From: Prevotella sp. | GTDB taxonomy: Bacteria; Bacteroidota; Bacteroidia; Bacteroidales; Bacteroidaceae | Reading direction: 5' to 3' | Assembly (NCBI GenBank): GCA_017474515.1 | Contig: JAFVHN010000080.1 | Coordinates: 1 to 39,523, forward strand | DNA: 39,523 nt | Shown here: positions 14,510 through 20,809 of the stretch, one piece after another | Layout: each line of letters opens with the position of its first letter | Position numbering within the stretch: the first letter of the stretch is position 1 | The notes under the pieces: model-generated | The model's input: the letters and a program-made list of their open reading frames with translations, nothing else | What the model was told of the DNA's origin: nothing | The model's database searches: none | Made by a program: the position numbers and the translations under genes

Positions 14510-15325
14510 TTATTTTATGAGCAGCACGGCCACGGTGGTGAGCACGGAGACGAAGGAGAGCCAGAACGAGCCCGTCATGGTTTCGTTGCCCGACGCCGTC
14601 GATTGTCTCTTCTTATAGTCGTTGGGTTCCACATACACCACGTCGTTTTGTTGCAAGTAGTACACCGGCGACTCCAGCAGGCTGCGCCCTTTCGACAGGT
14701 TCACGCTGTGTACCTCGTGCATGCCGTCCACCTCTCTCATCACGAGCACACTGTCGCGCCGCCCGTAGATGGTGAGGTCGCCGGCCATGCTGAGCGCCTC
14801 AAGCAGGCTCACCTTCTCTTTGGTGAACTGGTAGCGTCCGGGGTTGAGCACTTCGCCCATCACCGAGAATCCCATATTGAGGAAGTCCACCGTTACCACG
14901 GCCTCGGTAGAAAGTTTCTTGTCTTGCAGTTGTTTTTTCACCAGTCTCGCCACCTCTTCGCGTGTCAGCCCTGCCACATGGAGCGTGCCCAGCAGGGGGA
15001 AGTCAATGTTTCCGGCCATGTCGATGGCATAGCCCAGCGTGCCCTGGCTCTGCCCCTGGGCCACCTCTTCCGTGGTGCCTATCACCTGGCTCTTGGCCGG
15101 AAGGTTGAGCGTGTTGGTGATTTCCACCGACGGCGTGGTGACAATGATGGAAAGTTGGTCGCCGGGTTTCAGCTTCACGCCGTCGGCGTGGGCGATGAGC
15201 ACTTTCTGCCCGTCTTCCATGTCCTGGAAATAGCCGATGCCCTGCGGTGTCTTGCAGGCCGCCAGCCACAACAGGACAAGGCTCCACAAAGTGAGTCTTG
15301 ATATGTTCTTTGCAGGTAATTTCAT
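14510..15325 (-). CDS. wza: Polysaccharide export lipoprotein (Wza/OPX family)
   Basis: 271 residues from the ATG at 15325. The signal peptide ends in a lipobox LWLAAC with Cys24. Poly_export (PF02563) follows at about 45-135, then an SLBB domain (FLNMGFSVMGEVLNPGRYQF), and a C-terminal hydrophobic helix (FWLSFVSVLTTVAVLLIK). Length and order fit Bacteroidetes OPX lipoproteins that carry polymer through the outer membrane. It is the first gene of the export operon, with a -7 element at 15371-15378 and about 40 bases of leader. The ORF also reads from 15373, but that ATG lies within the promoter, so 15325 is preferred. Confidence 0.93.
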   Translation of the reverse strand: MKLPAKNISRLTLWSLVLLWLAACKTPQGIGYFQDMEDGQKVLIAHADGVKLKPGDQLSIIVTTPSVEITNTLNLPAKSQVIGTTEEVAQGQSQGTLGYAIDMAGNIDFPLLGTLHVAGLTREEVARLVKKQLQDKKLSTEAVVTVDFLNMGFSVMGEVLNPGRYQFTKEKVSLLEALSMAGDLTIYGRRDSVLVMREVDGMHEVHSVNLSKGRSLLESPVYYLQQNDVVYVEPNDYKKRQSTASGNETMTGSFWLSFVSVLTTVAVLLIK

Positions 15326-15370
15326 AACGCTTGTTTGCTTAGTATTAACGCCATTTTTCAAAAATTGTTG

Positions 15371-15378
15371 CAAAGGTA
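15371..15378 (-). promoter_or_regulatory. -7 promoter element for the polysaccharide export operon
   Basis: TACCTTTG on the minus strand matches TAnnTTTG. The predicted transcription start is near 15365, 40 bases before the Wza-type ATG. It is arranged back to back with the plus-strand element at 15412-15419. No strong -33 is visible. Confidence 0.7.
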
Positions 15379-15411
15379 CGGCTTTTTTTTCATATAACCG
15401 AATTTTTTATG

Positions 15412-15419
15412 TACTTTTG
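15412..15419 (+). promoter_or_regulatory. -7 promoter element for the transporter gene
   Basis: TACTTTTG matches TAnnTTTG. A transcription start near 15425 excludes the ATG at 15409 as the start of translation and supports 15448 (or 15427). Confidence 0.7.
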
Positions 15420-15447
15420 CATCCGCATGTCATTTGCACGAACCGGA

Positions 15448-16422
15448 ATGAAGTTGCGATTGTTACAATTTCTGAAGAACTGGACGCTCCCCGTGGCCAT
15501 TGTCACGGGCAGTGCTCTCTACCTGCTTTTTCTCCTTGTTCCCGCCCTCGACGAGTGCGGCGACCGCCTGTGGCCCATCATCGACTTCATCTTCCCGCTG
15601 AGCGTTTTCGGCACCCTTTTCGTCACCTTCTGCAAGGTTGATTTCCACCAGATGCGCCCCCACCGCTGGCATCTTTACATCCTCTTGGCGCAGGTGCTGC
15701 TGGTGGCGGGCGTCATGGCCGTCATCTTCAGCGTGCACGACGGCGGGCAGAAGGTGTTGTGGGAGGCCATGCTCACCTGCGTCATCGCACCGGCGGCCAC
15801 GGCGGCTCCCGTGGTCACGGGAAAGCTGGGCGGCAATATCTCCACCATGTCGGCGTTCACCGTCGTTTCCTCCTTTGCCTCGGCGCTGATGATTCCCCTG
15901 GCCTTTCCGCTGCTTGAGCAGACCATTCCCGTCACCTTCTGGGCGGCTTTCCTCATCATCCTGCGCAAGCTGGCCACCGTGCTGGTGCTCCCCATGGCCC
16001 TGGGGTGGCTGGTGCAGCACACCATGCCCGTGTTGCGCCGCCGCATAGCATCGATGCCCAATCTCAGTTTCTATTGCTGGGCGTTCTCGCTGGCCATCAC
16101 CTCGGGCATCACCGTCAAGAACATTGTCCACAGCGATGCCTCCACCGCCCTTCTGCTGGGCATTGCCGTGCTGTCGCTGGTGGCCTGCCTCGTGCAGTTT
16201 GCCATTGGCCGCGCTGTGGGCCGTCATACGGGCGAGCGCATCAACTGCGGGCAGGCCATGTTCCAGAAGAACACCGCCCTGGCTATCTGGGTGGCCTATA
16301 TGTATCTCAGTCCCGTGGCCTCGGTGGGTGCCGGCTGCTATGTCCTCTGGCAGAACATCATCAACAGCATTCAGTTTTATATGCTCCGCCCAAAGACCTC
16401 CGCCGCCGAAAAGAAACCATGA
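15448..16422 (+). CDS. Membrane transporter of the bile acid:sodium symporter (BASS) superfamily
   Basis: 324 residues from the ATG at 15448, with nine or ten hydrophobic helices. APAATAAPVVTGKLGGN (about 110-126) and the C-terminal GQAMFQKNTALAIWVAYMYLSPVASVGAGCYVLWQNIINS segment are typical of BASS-like transporters, which move organic anions with sodium. The QKNTALA stretch is the usual half-helix signature. The substrate is unknown. I prefer 15448 over 15427 and 15409 because the promoter at 15412-15419 would start transcription near 15425. It is divergent from the polysaccharide operon and followed 15 bases after its stop by the GCC-rich module. Confidence 0.85.
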   Translation: MKLRLLQFLKNWTLPVAIVTGSALYLLFLLVPALDECGDRLWPIIDFIFPLSVFGTLFVTFCKVDFHQMRPHRWHLYILLAQVLLVAGVMAVIFSVHDGGQKVLWEAMLTCVIAPAATAAPVVTGKLGGNISTMSAFTVVSSFASALMIPLAFPLLEQTIPVTFWAAFLIILRKLATVLVLPMALGWLVQHTMPVLRRRIASMPNLSFYCWAFSLAITSGITVKNIVHSDASTALLLGIAVLSLVACLVQFAIGRAVGRHTGERINCGQAMFQKNTALAIWVAYMYLSPVASVGAGCYVLWQNIINSIQFYMLRPKTSAAEKKP

Positions 16423-16437
16423 GTAGGAGCCTTGAAT

Positions 16438-16524
16438 AGGAACCGACGCCTCCGAGCGTCGGAGTAACTAAATCTCCCGAACATGGTATTAAAGCTACTC
16501 CTACGCTTGGAAGCGTCGGCTCCT
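16438..16524 (+). repeat. GCC-rich palindromic module, copy B
   Basis: Left arm 16438-16469 and right arm 16493-16524 (32 bases each, few mismatches) with a 23-base loop. Each arm folds on itself around GCGTCGG. It starts 15 bases after the transporter stop, so it could act as a terminator or 3' stabiliser. Confidence 0.85.
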
Positions 16525-16574
16525 ATGGCGTCGGCAATTAAATTCGGCTCTTACGAGGCATGTTTCCGGCTAAT

Positions 16575-16664
16575 GTAGGGACATACTTTATGTATGTCCG
16601 AAAACACCCCAAATAACGCCCTGAAATATAGAGGCTGGCGGACATACATAAAGTATGTCCCTAC
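16575..16664 (+). repeat. ACATAC palindromic module, copy B
   Basis: Perfect 26-base arms at 16575-16600 and 16639-16664, each with the internal GGACATAC / GTATGTCC hairpin. The 90 bases are nearly identical to copy A2 at 6544-6633. Confidence 0.88.
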
Positions 16665-16691
16665 GTGCTTGTTCTTTTATCCTCAGTCAGC

Positions 16692-16909
16692 GGATTTTGT
16701 CAAGATTTTTCAAAGATTTTGCGGTGCCCAAACGAGTTTGACGGCAAATATCGGGGAGAGAATTGGCAAATCTCTCCCCTCAAATTGGCAAATCTCTCCC
16801 CGAAAATTGCCGTCAAACTTGGGGTGGTTTGCAAACTATTGATATTCAATGTTTTACAAAACGGGTGCAAAATCGCCCCGTTTTGTCAAAATTTTTCATA
16901 ATTTTCATA
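16692..16909 (+). repeat. Interspersed structured element, copy 3 (complete)
   Basis: About 218 bases starting GGATTTTGTCAAGATTTTTC. The arm at 16736-16761 (GTTTGACGGCAAATATCGGG and on) pairs with 16793-16818 over 26 bases with two mismatches. Relative to copies 2 and 4 the stem has GACGGCAA / TTGCCGTC in place of GACCGCAA / TTGCGGTC, a paired change. The core contains AATTGGCAAATCTCTCCCC twice in tandem. Confidence 0.85.
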
Positions 16910-16977
16910 CGCCTCTCGCCCCCCTCTCTAATCCCCCAAGGCGGGGAAGTTCGGCGCGACATACTTCAATAAAAAAT

Positions 16978-17014
16978 GCTCCCGCTTTCCTTTGGGAAGT
17001 CGGGAGCTTTTTTT
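16978..17014. terminator. Bidirectional rho-independent terminator
   Basis: GCTCCCG (16978-16984) pairs with CGGGAGC (17001-17007), extended by TTCC with GGAA around a TTTG loop. It is followed by seven T on the plus strand and by ATTTTTTATTG on the minus strand. It lies just after the stop of the DUF6850 gene (17029) and ends that operon. Confidence 0.85.
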
Positions 17015-17028
17015 ATAACTCATACGAT

Positions 17029-18654
17029 TTAGAATGTGCAGCCCACGGCAAGGGTTGCCGTGGAGCGGTCGGTGCCGGCCAGTTGGTCGCGGTGCTCGGG
17101 ATGGGGTGCGCGGCAGTGGTCGGCGCTGATGCTGATGTATGCCGGCAGGGCCGGGCGCACAGGAAAGGCCACCTTTGCCGTAACGCCCAGGTGGTATTGT
17201 CCGGCGGTGAGCCATTCATATTCGCGCAACAGCCAGGTGTCGGTGGTGGGCGGCGGCGATTGCTTGTCGGACGGCATGGCCAGGGTGCCGTCGCTGAAGG
17301 GCTGCCCGCTGCCCTCCTGCCATCCGCCTCTCAGCTGAAGTGAGAGGAGCGAGGACCGCAGGGGGATGTTGCGTTGCAGTGCGGCGTGCCAATGGCGGCT
17401 GTCCACCCGCTGTCGCCGCACGAAGGGATAGGCGTAGGCCGTCTGGCGGCGGTGGCCCCATTCGAGGGCGGCGGTGACGGTCCATGTGGGCAGGCCGTTG
17501 CGCAATCCCAGGTGGCCGGTATAGGCGGCGCGGCCCTCCACCCACAGCTTGTTGGCCGTCTTCACCGGGTCGTAGTATTCGTAGTAGTTCGACCCGGCAT
17601 CGTTGATTGTCTCGCGGTAGGTGGAGGCATGGTTCTCAAGGTTTTCGGCCTCCACGGAGAAGTCGAGCAGGTAGCGGCTGCGGCCGCTGTGGAGCGTCAG
17701 GCGCGAGTGGTAAGCGTAGCGCATGCTCTCGTGGGCTGAGAGCCGCACGGTGTAGGGCGAACGGCGCCCGTAGTAGCCGCGGCGGCGGGCGATGGCGGCC
17801 TCGTGGTGCCATTCCACCTGGGAGCGTGAGGAATGAGGAATGGCGCTCTTGAATGTAATTTGAAGCGATGCGCCGTGCTGCTCATCCACGAAGGGCATGG
17901 AGTGGTTTTTGTTGGTATAGCCTTCGGTGCCGAACTGCTCCACCTTCCCCATGAACACGCCGTAGGCGATGAGCGAGTTGTAGTTCTTGTCGTAGCGGCC
18001 GTAGGTGCGGAAGTCGAGGCTCTCGGTGCTTCGGCGGTACAGATAGGCGGCTCCAAGGTCGAAATGCGGGCCCACGGGCATGAGCAGTCCGGCGCTGACC
18101 TGCATGTCCATGAGCAGGTTTTTGTGGCGCAAGTCCTTGTATTTGGCATAGTTGGCCGACGTGTAGTCAATGCGTAGGCCGGCGGCCAATCCGCGCCATA
18201 GGTCGGCTCCCACGGCACCCGTCAGCCGGTAGGTGTCGCGATGTTTCCGCCCCAGGTTGGTGAGCGAGTCCTCCACGATGTCGAAGGGCATGCGCGTCGG
18301 GTTGGTGAACACCGAACCGCCCATCCTCTTTCCGCTGAACGTGTTGAGGCTCATGCTTCCATAGGCTGCCACGCGCGGCGATAGCCTGAAGAAACTCTCC
18401 ACGCTTGCCGCGGCCTCGTCGGCGTGTGGCGACTGGCTGTAGTCGGCCCATGCGCCGCGTTGCATTTGCATGCTGACATCGGCCGTGCTGATGTTGCGGC
18501 CTGTCATGCGTGTGAGCCCGGCGGCATTGGCCGAGGTGAGCCATGCCGACGAGTCGCGCTCAAAGGCAAAGTCGCGGTGCTGCGCCTGCATCCCGGTCGT
18601 TGCGAGAAGGAGCACGGCGAGCAACAGGTGCCTATGGTAAGAGTGAACAGCCAT
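17029..18654 (-). CDS. Outer-membrane barrel protein, DUF6850 family
   Basis: About 541 residues from the ATG at 18654. It starts with a signal peptide (HLLLAVLLLATTGMQAQ) and ends in an aromatic residue (LAVGCTF) as outer-membrane barrels do. Amphipathic strands with alternating residues run through the protein. The pattern and the company of a TonB-dependent receptor and DUF4876 protein fit the DUF6850 family of Bacteroidetes; the function is not known. The ORF extends to 18747, but that part only translates a 7-base tandem repeat, so 18654 is chosen. It is the last gene of the receptor operon and is followed by a strong terminator. Confidence 0.75.
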   Translation of the reverse strand: MAVHSYHRHLLLAVLLLATTGMQAQHRDFAFERDSSAWLTSANAAGLTRMTGRNISTADVSMQMQRGAWADYSQSPHADEAAASVESFFRLSPRVAAYGSMSLNTFSGKRMGGSVFTNPTRMPFDIVEDSLTNLGRKHRDTYRLTGAVGADLWRGLAAGLRIDYTSANYAKYKDLRHKNLLMDMQVSAGLLMPVGPHFDLGAAYLYRRSTESLDFRTYGRYDKNYNSLIAYGVFMGKVEQFGTEGYTNKNHSMPFVDEQHGASLQITFKSAIPHSSRSQVEWHHEAAIARRRGYYGRRSPYTVRLSAHESMRYAYHSRLTLHSGRSRYLLDFSVEAENLENHASTYRETINDAGSNYYEYYDPVKTANKLWVEGRAAYTGHLGLRNGLPTWTVTAALEWGHRRQTAYAYPFVRRQRVDSRHWHAALQRNIPLRSSLLSLQLRGGWQEGSGQPFSDGTLAMPSDKQSPPPTTDTWLLREYEWLTAGQYHLGVTAKVAFPVRPALPAYISISADHCRAPHPEHRDQLAGTDRSTATLAVGCTF

Positions 18655-18665
18655 CTTTAAAGTAT

Positions 18666-18768
18666 GAATGAGGAATGAGGAATGAGGAATTAGGAGTGAG
18701 GAATGAGGAATTAGGAATTTTGTTTTTGGTTTTCCCCAATTCCTCATTCCTCATTCCTAATTCCTAAT
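18666..18768. repeat. GAATGAG heptamer repeat with inverted partner
   Basis: Eight phased units GAATGAG/GAATTAG/GAGTGAG fill 18666-18720. After a 17-base T-rich spacer the complement appears as CATTCCT/AATTCCT units from 18738 to 18768. The array forms a long possible hairpin between the DUF4876 stop (18778) and the DUF6850 start (18654). Confidence 0.85.
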
Positions 18769-18777
18769 TGAAAGAAA

Positions 18778-19908
18778 TTATTCCCCGCGGATGGAGAATT
18801 TCTGCCGCTCGTGGAAGTCGGCAGTGGAGTTGTTGGTGTCGAGATAGACGATGTGGGCACCCTGCTTGACGGACGCCTCGGCATCGATGCCCGACGGGTC
18901 GGTGCTGTTGTCCACTCCGAGGGCGTAGTTATAGACCAGCTTGCCCGCATTTTCGGCCAGGGCCTCGGTGGCCTCCTTGTCAACGTTGCGATAGAGGGTG
19001 TGGCCCAGTTTGTTGGTAAGAGCGACATAGCCGGCATCGACATCTGCGGTGAGGCGTTTCTTACTGTCGCTCAACCTTGTGGCGTCGAACACCTCCATGC
19101 CGTCGATAACCCATTCCACGGGCACTTTGATGCAACGGTTGATGTCGTTTTGTGCTTCACCCACGCCATACCAATGGTTGTCGGTGTCGAGGGCGTAGGC
19201 CTCCGGTTCCGAGTCCTTTATCTGGAACATGAAGAAGGCCGGAGAGTTCATGCTGAGCATCCATGCCGTGCCCTGTCCGTATTTCACGGCCTTGAGATAG
19301 TGGCTGGTGGGAATGACGTCGGCCGGGGTGGGGTAGTAGGAAGTGAGATTGTAGCCGCTTTCGGGGTCATACATGCAATAATAGTCGGCATTGGCGTAGT
19401 TGACGCTCTGGGAATAGGTCTGCGTGTTGTCGATGCTTCCCATGCAACTGACGACCACCTGCGAGAACGGTTCAATCACGAGTGCGCCGGGATAATACCA
19501 GATGCCGTTTTGAGCCGGAATGAAGCCCTCGGCCTCATACACCAGGTCGCCGTCCTTGGTGAAGTTGTTGTTGCTGGCATGGCCGTTATAGGGAGTGGCA
19601 ATGCCGAAGCACAGGTTGTTGACGATGGCCTGCTGGGAGCAGTTGTTGTAGATGATGAAACCCTTGTCCATCTGGAAGGCACCGCTGCCGTCCTTGGGAC
19701 ATCCGCCGTTGTAGAGCTCCTTGATGACGAGCTGGTCAACGTTGGCATCTTCGAGCGGTGCCTCGGCGAAGCTCACTTCGTGGATGCTGGCCGTGGGAAT
19801 GTTCACTGTTGTGCCGTCGGTCTTGGTAATCACCATGTTCCATTGTTGGGCACACACGTTTGCCGTCACTACGAGTGAGGCAAAGACTGAAAGGAATAAT
19901 TTTTTCAT
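18778..19908 (-). CDS. Secreted DUF4876 domain protein (C-terminal, lamin-tail-like part only)
   Basis: 376 residues with a signal peptide (KLFLSVFASLVVTANVCAQQ). Residues about 22-50 form a short segment (MVITKTDGTTVNIPTASIHEVSF) that is common at the start of secreted Prevotella proteins. From about 57 the VDQLVIKELYNGGCPKDGSG segment and following YNN...CFG region match the second half of DUF4876 proteins. The usual N-terminal Ig-like domain is absent; a protein with that domain is encoded two genes upstream (20420-20809). The C-terminus (FSIRGE) has no evident T9SS tail. Exported to periplasm or surface; role unknown, probably with the TonB-dependent receptor of the operon. Confidence 0.78.
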   Translation of the reverse strand: MKKLFLSVFASLVVTANVCAQQWNMVITKTDGTTVNIPTASIHEVSFAEAPLEDANVDQLVIKELYNGGCPKDGSGAFQMDKGFIIYNNCSQQAIVNNLCFGIATPYNGHASNNNFTKDGDLVYEAEGFIPAQNGIWYYPGALVIEPFSQVVVSCMGSIDNTQTYSQSVNYANADYYCMYDPESGYNLTSYYPTPADVIPTSHYLKAVKYGQGTAWMLSMNSPAFFMFQIKDSEPEAYALDTDNHWYGVGEAQNDINRCIKVPVEWVIDGMEVFDATRLSDSKKRLTADVDAGYVALTNKLGHTLYRNVDKEATEALAENAGKLVYNYALGVDNSTDPSGIDAEASVKQGAHIVYLDTNNSTADFHERQKFSIRGE

Positions 19909-19927
19909 TGCTTTATTGTTTTGATTA

Positions 19928-20398
19928 TCAGTTTCTTATTTTAATGCTTTTTCCCCGTGCCTTGATGATGTAAACGCCCTTGGGAAGAGTGGTCAGGTCG
20001 GCGGTTGCCCTGCCGTCGGCATCGGCCGTTGTGGTGCTTACCATGATGCCGCCGAGGGTATAGACGCCTACTTGCTCACCCTTGTTGAGGCCCGTGAAGG
20101 CGGCTTGTCCGAATTTCACCTCTGCCTCGGGTTCCGACGATTTGTACACCTGTTCGATGGCCGTGGCCGAATTGGCGAACTTGTAAGTGGTTCCTTCGAG
20201 CGACGTGGTGATTTGCTTATCGCCGCAGGTCACGGTGAGTTCTCCGTCGCTGAAGGTGATGACGGGCTGGGCTCCGAGTGAAAACTCCGCCGTGGTGCCG
20301 TCGCTTTGGGTGAGCACCAGGTACTGCGCCCTGACCATGGACGGCCATGCCAGCGCCATCATGAGCATGAGTGCTGCTAAGAATGATTTCTTTTTCAT
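19928..20398 (-). CDS. Small secreted protein with type IX secretion C-terminal tail
   Basis: 156 residues. A signal peptide (AALMLMMALAWPSMVRAQ) is followed by LVLTQSDGTTAEFSLGAQPVITF, similar to the N-terminal segment of the DUF4876 protein downstream. The C-terminal 70 residues (GVYTLGGIMVSTT, then TLPKGVYIIKARGKSIKIRN) match the type A sorting domain that directs proteins through the type IX secretion system to the cell surface. There is almost nothing between the two parts, so this may be a bare ligand-binding strand domain displayed on the surface. It lies 21 bases after the lipoprotein stop and 19 bases before the DUF4876 gene. Confidence 0.75.
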   Translation of the reverse strand: MKKKSFLAALMLMMALAWPSMVRAQYLVLTQSDGTTAEFSLGAQPVITFSDGELTVTCGDKQITTSLEGTTYKFANSATAIEQVYKSSEPEAEVKFGQAAFTGLNKGEQVGVYTLGGIMVSTTTADADGRATADLTTLPKGVYIIKARGKSIKIRN

Positions 20399-20419
20399 AA
20401 TTTTTTTGTTATAAAATGG

Positions 20420-20809
20420 TTAATGTACTATGCGTTTTTTCGACATTTTCAACTTCATGGTGACGTGGTTGGCACTATCGGGCGAGATGATGATAAGGCT
20501 TTTCACGCCGTTGAAGTTGTAGCGCCAGTCGTAGGTGACGAGTTGCGTGTTGCTGCTCGCCTCGTAGATGCCCGGCGGCACGTTGAAGTGTGCGGTGCCC
20601 TGTGCGTCGGTACTGTCAACGAAGATGCTGGCCAGCGCATCCCTGAGTTCCACGCGCACCCCGGCGTAGGGGTCCACCGAATTGTCGGGATAAACGAGTT
20701 GCACGCTGACGTTGCACACCTCCACCTCCTCGTCGTAGTGGCAGGCGGTGGCCAGGGCCATGAGCATGGCGGCCGCGATAAATCGTGTGGCTGCTTTCAT
20801 TTCGTTCAT
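20420..20809 (-). CDS. Small lipoprotein with Ig-like/carboxypeptidase-regulatory domain
   Basis: 129 residues. The signal peptide ends in a lipobox (ALATAC, Cys23). The mature part (VQLVYPDNSVDPYAGVRVEL, DAQGTAHFNVPPGIYEA) is one beta-sandwich domain of the kind found at the N-terminus of DUF4876 lipoproteins; it stops just where those proteins continue into the lamin-tail-like half. The start ATG at 20809 overlaps the TonB-dependent receptor stop (ATGA), so it is translationally coupled; an ATG nine bases later is an alternative. Probably anchored in the outer membrane beside the receptor. Confidence 0.78.
   Translation of the reverse strand: MNEMKAATRFIAAAMLMALATACHYDEEVEVCNVSVQLVYPDNSVDPYAGVRVELRDALASIFVDSTDAQGTAHFNVPPGIYEASSNTQLVTYDWRYNFNGVKSLIIISPDSANHVTMKLKMSKKRIVH

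Larger units (their letters stand above)
16423..17028. other. Gene-free convergent interval with the composite element and a terminator
   Basis: These 606 bases between two convergent genes hold the composite element (GCC module, ACATAC module, structured element) and then a strong hairpin terminator at 16978-17014. Short ORFs translate only repeat DNA. Confidence 0.8.

Noticed and set aside
17029-18747. Longer N-terminus for the DUF6850 protein, starting at 18747
   Set aside because: The added 31 residues translate the 7-base tandem repeat and come before a proper signal peptide that starts at 18654.
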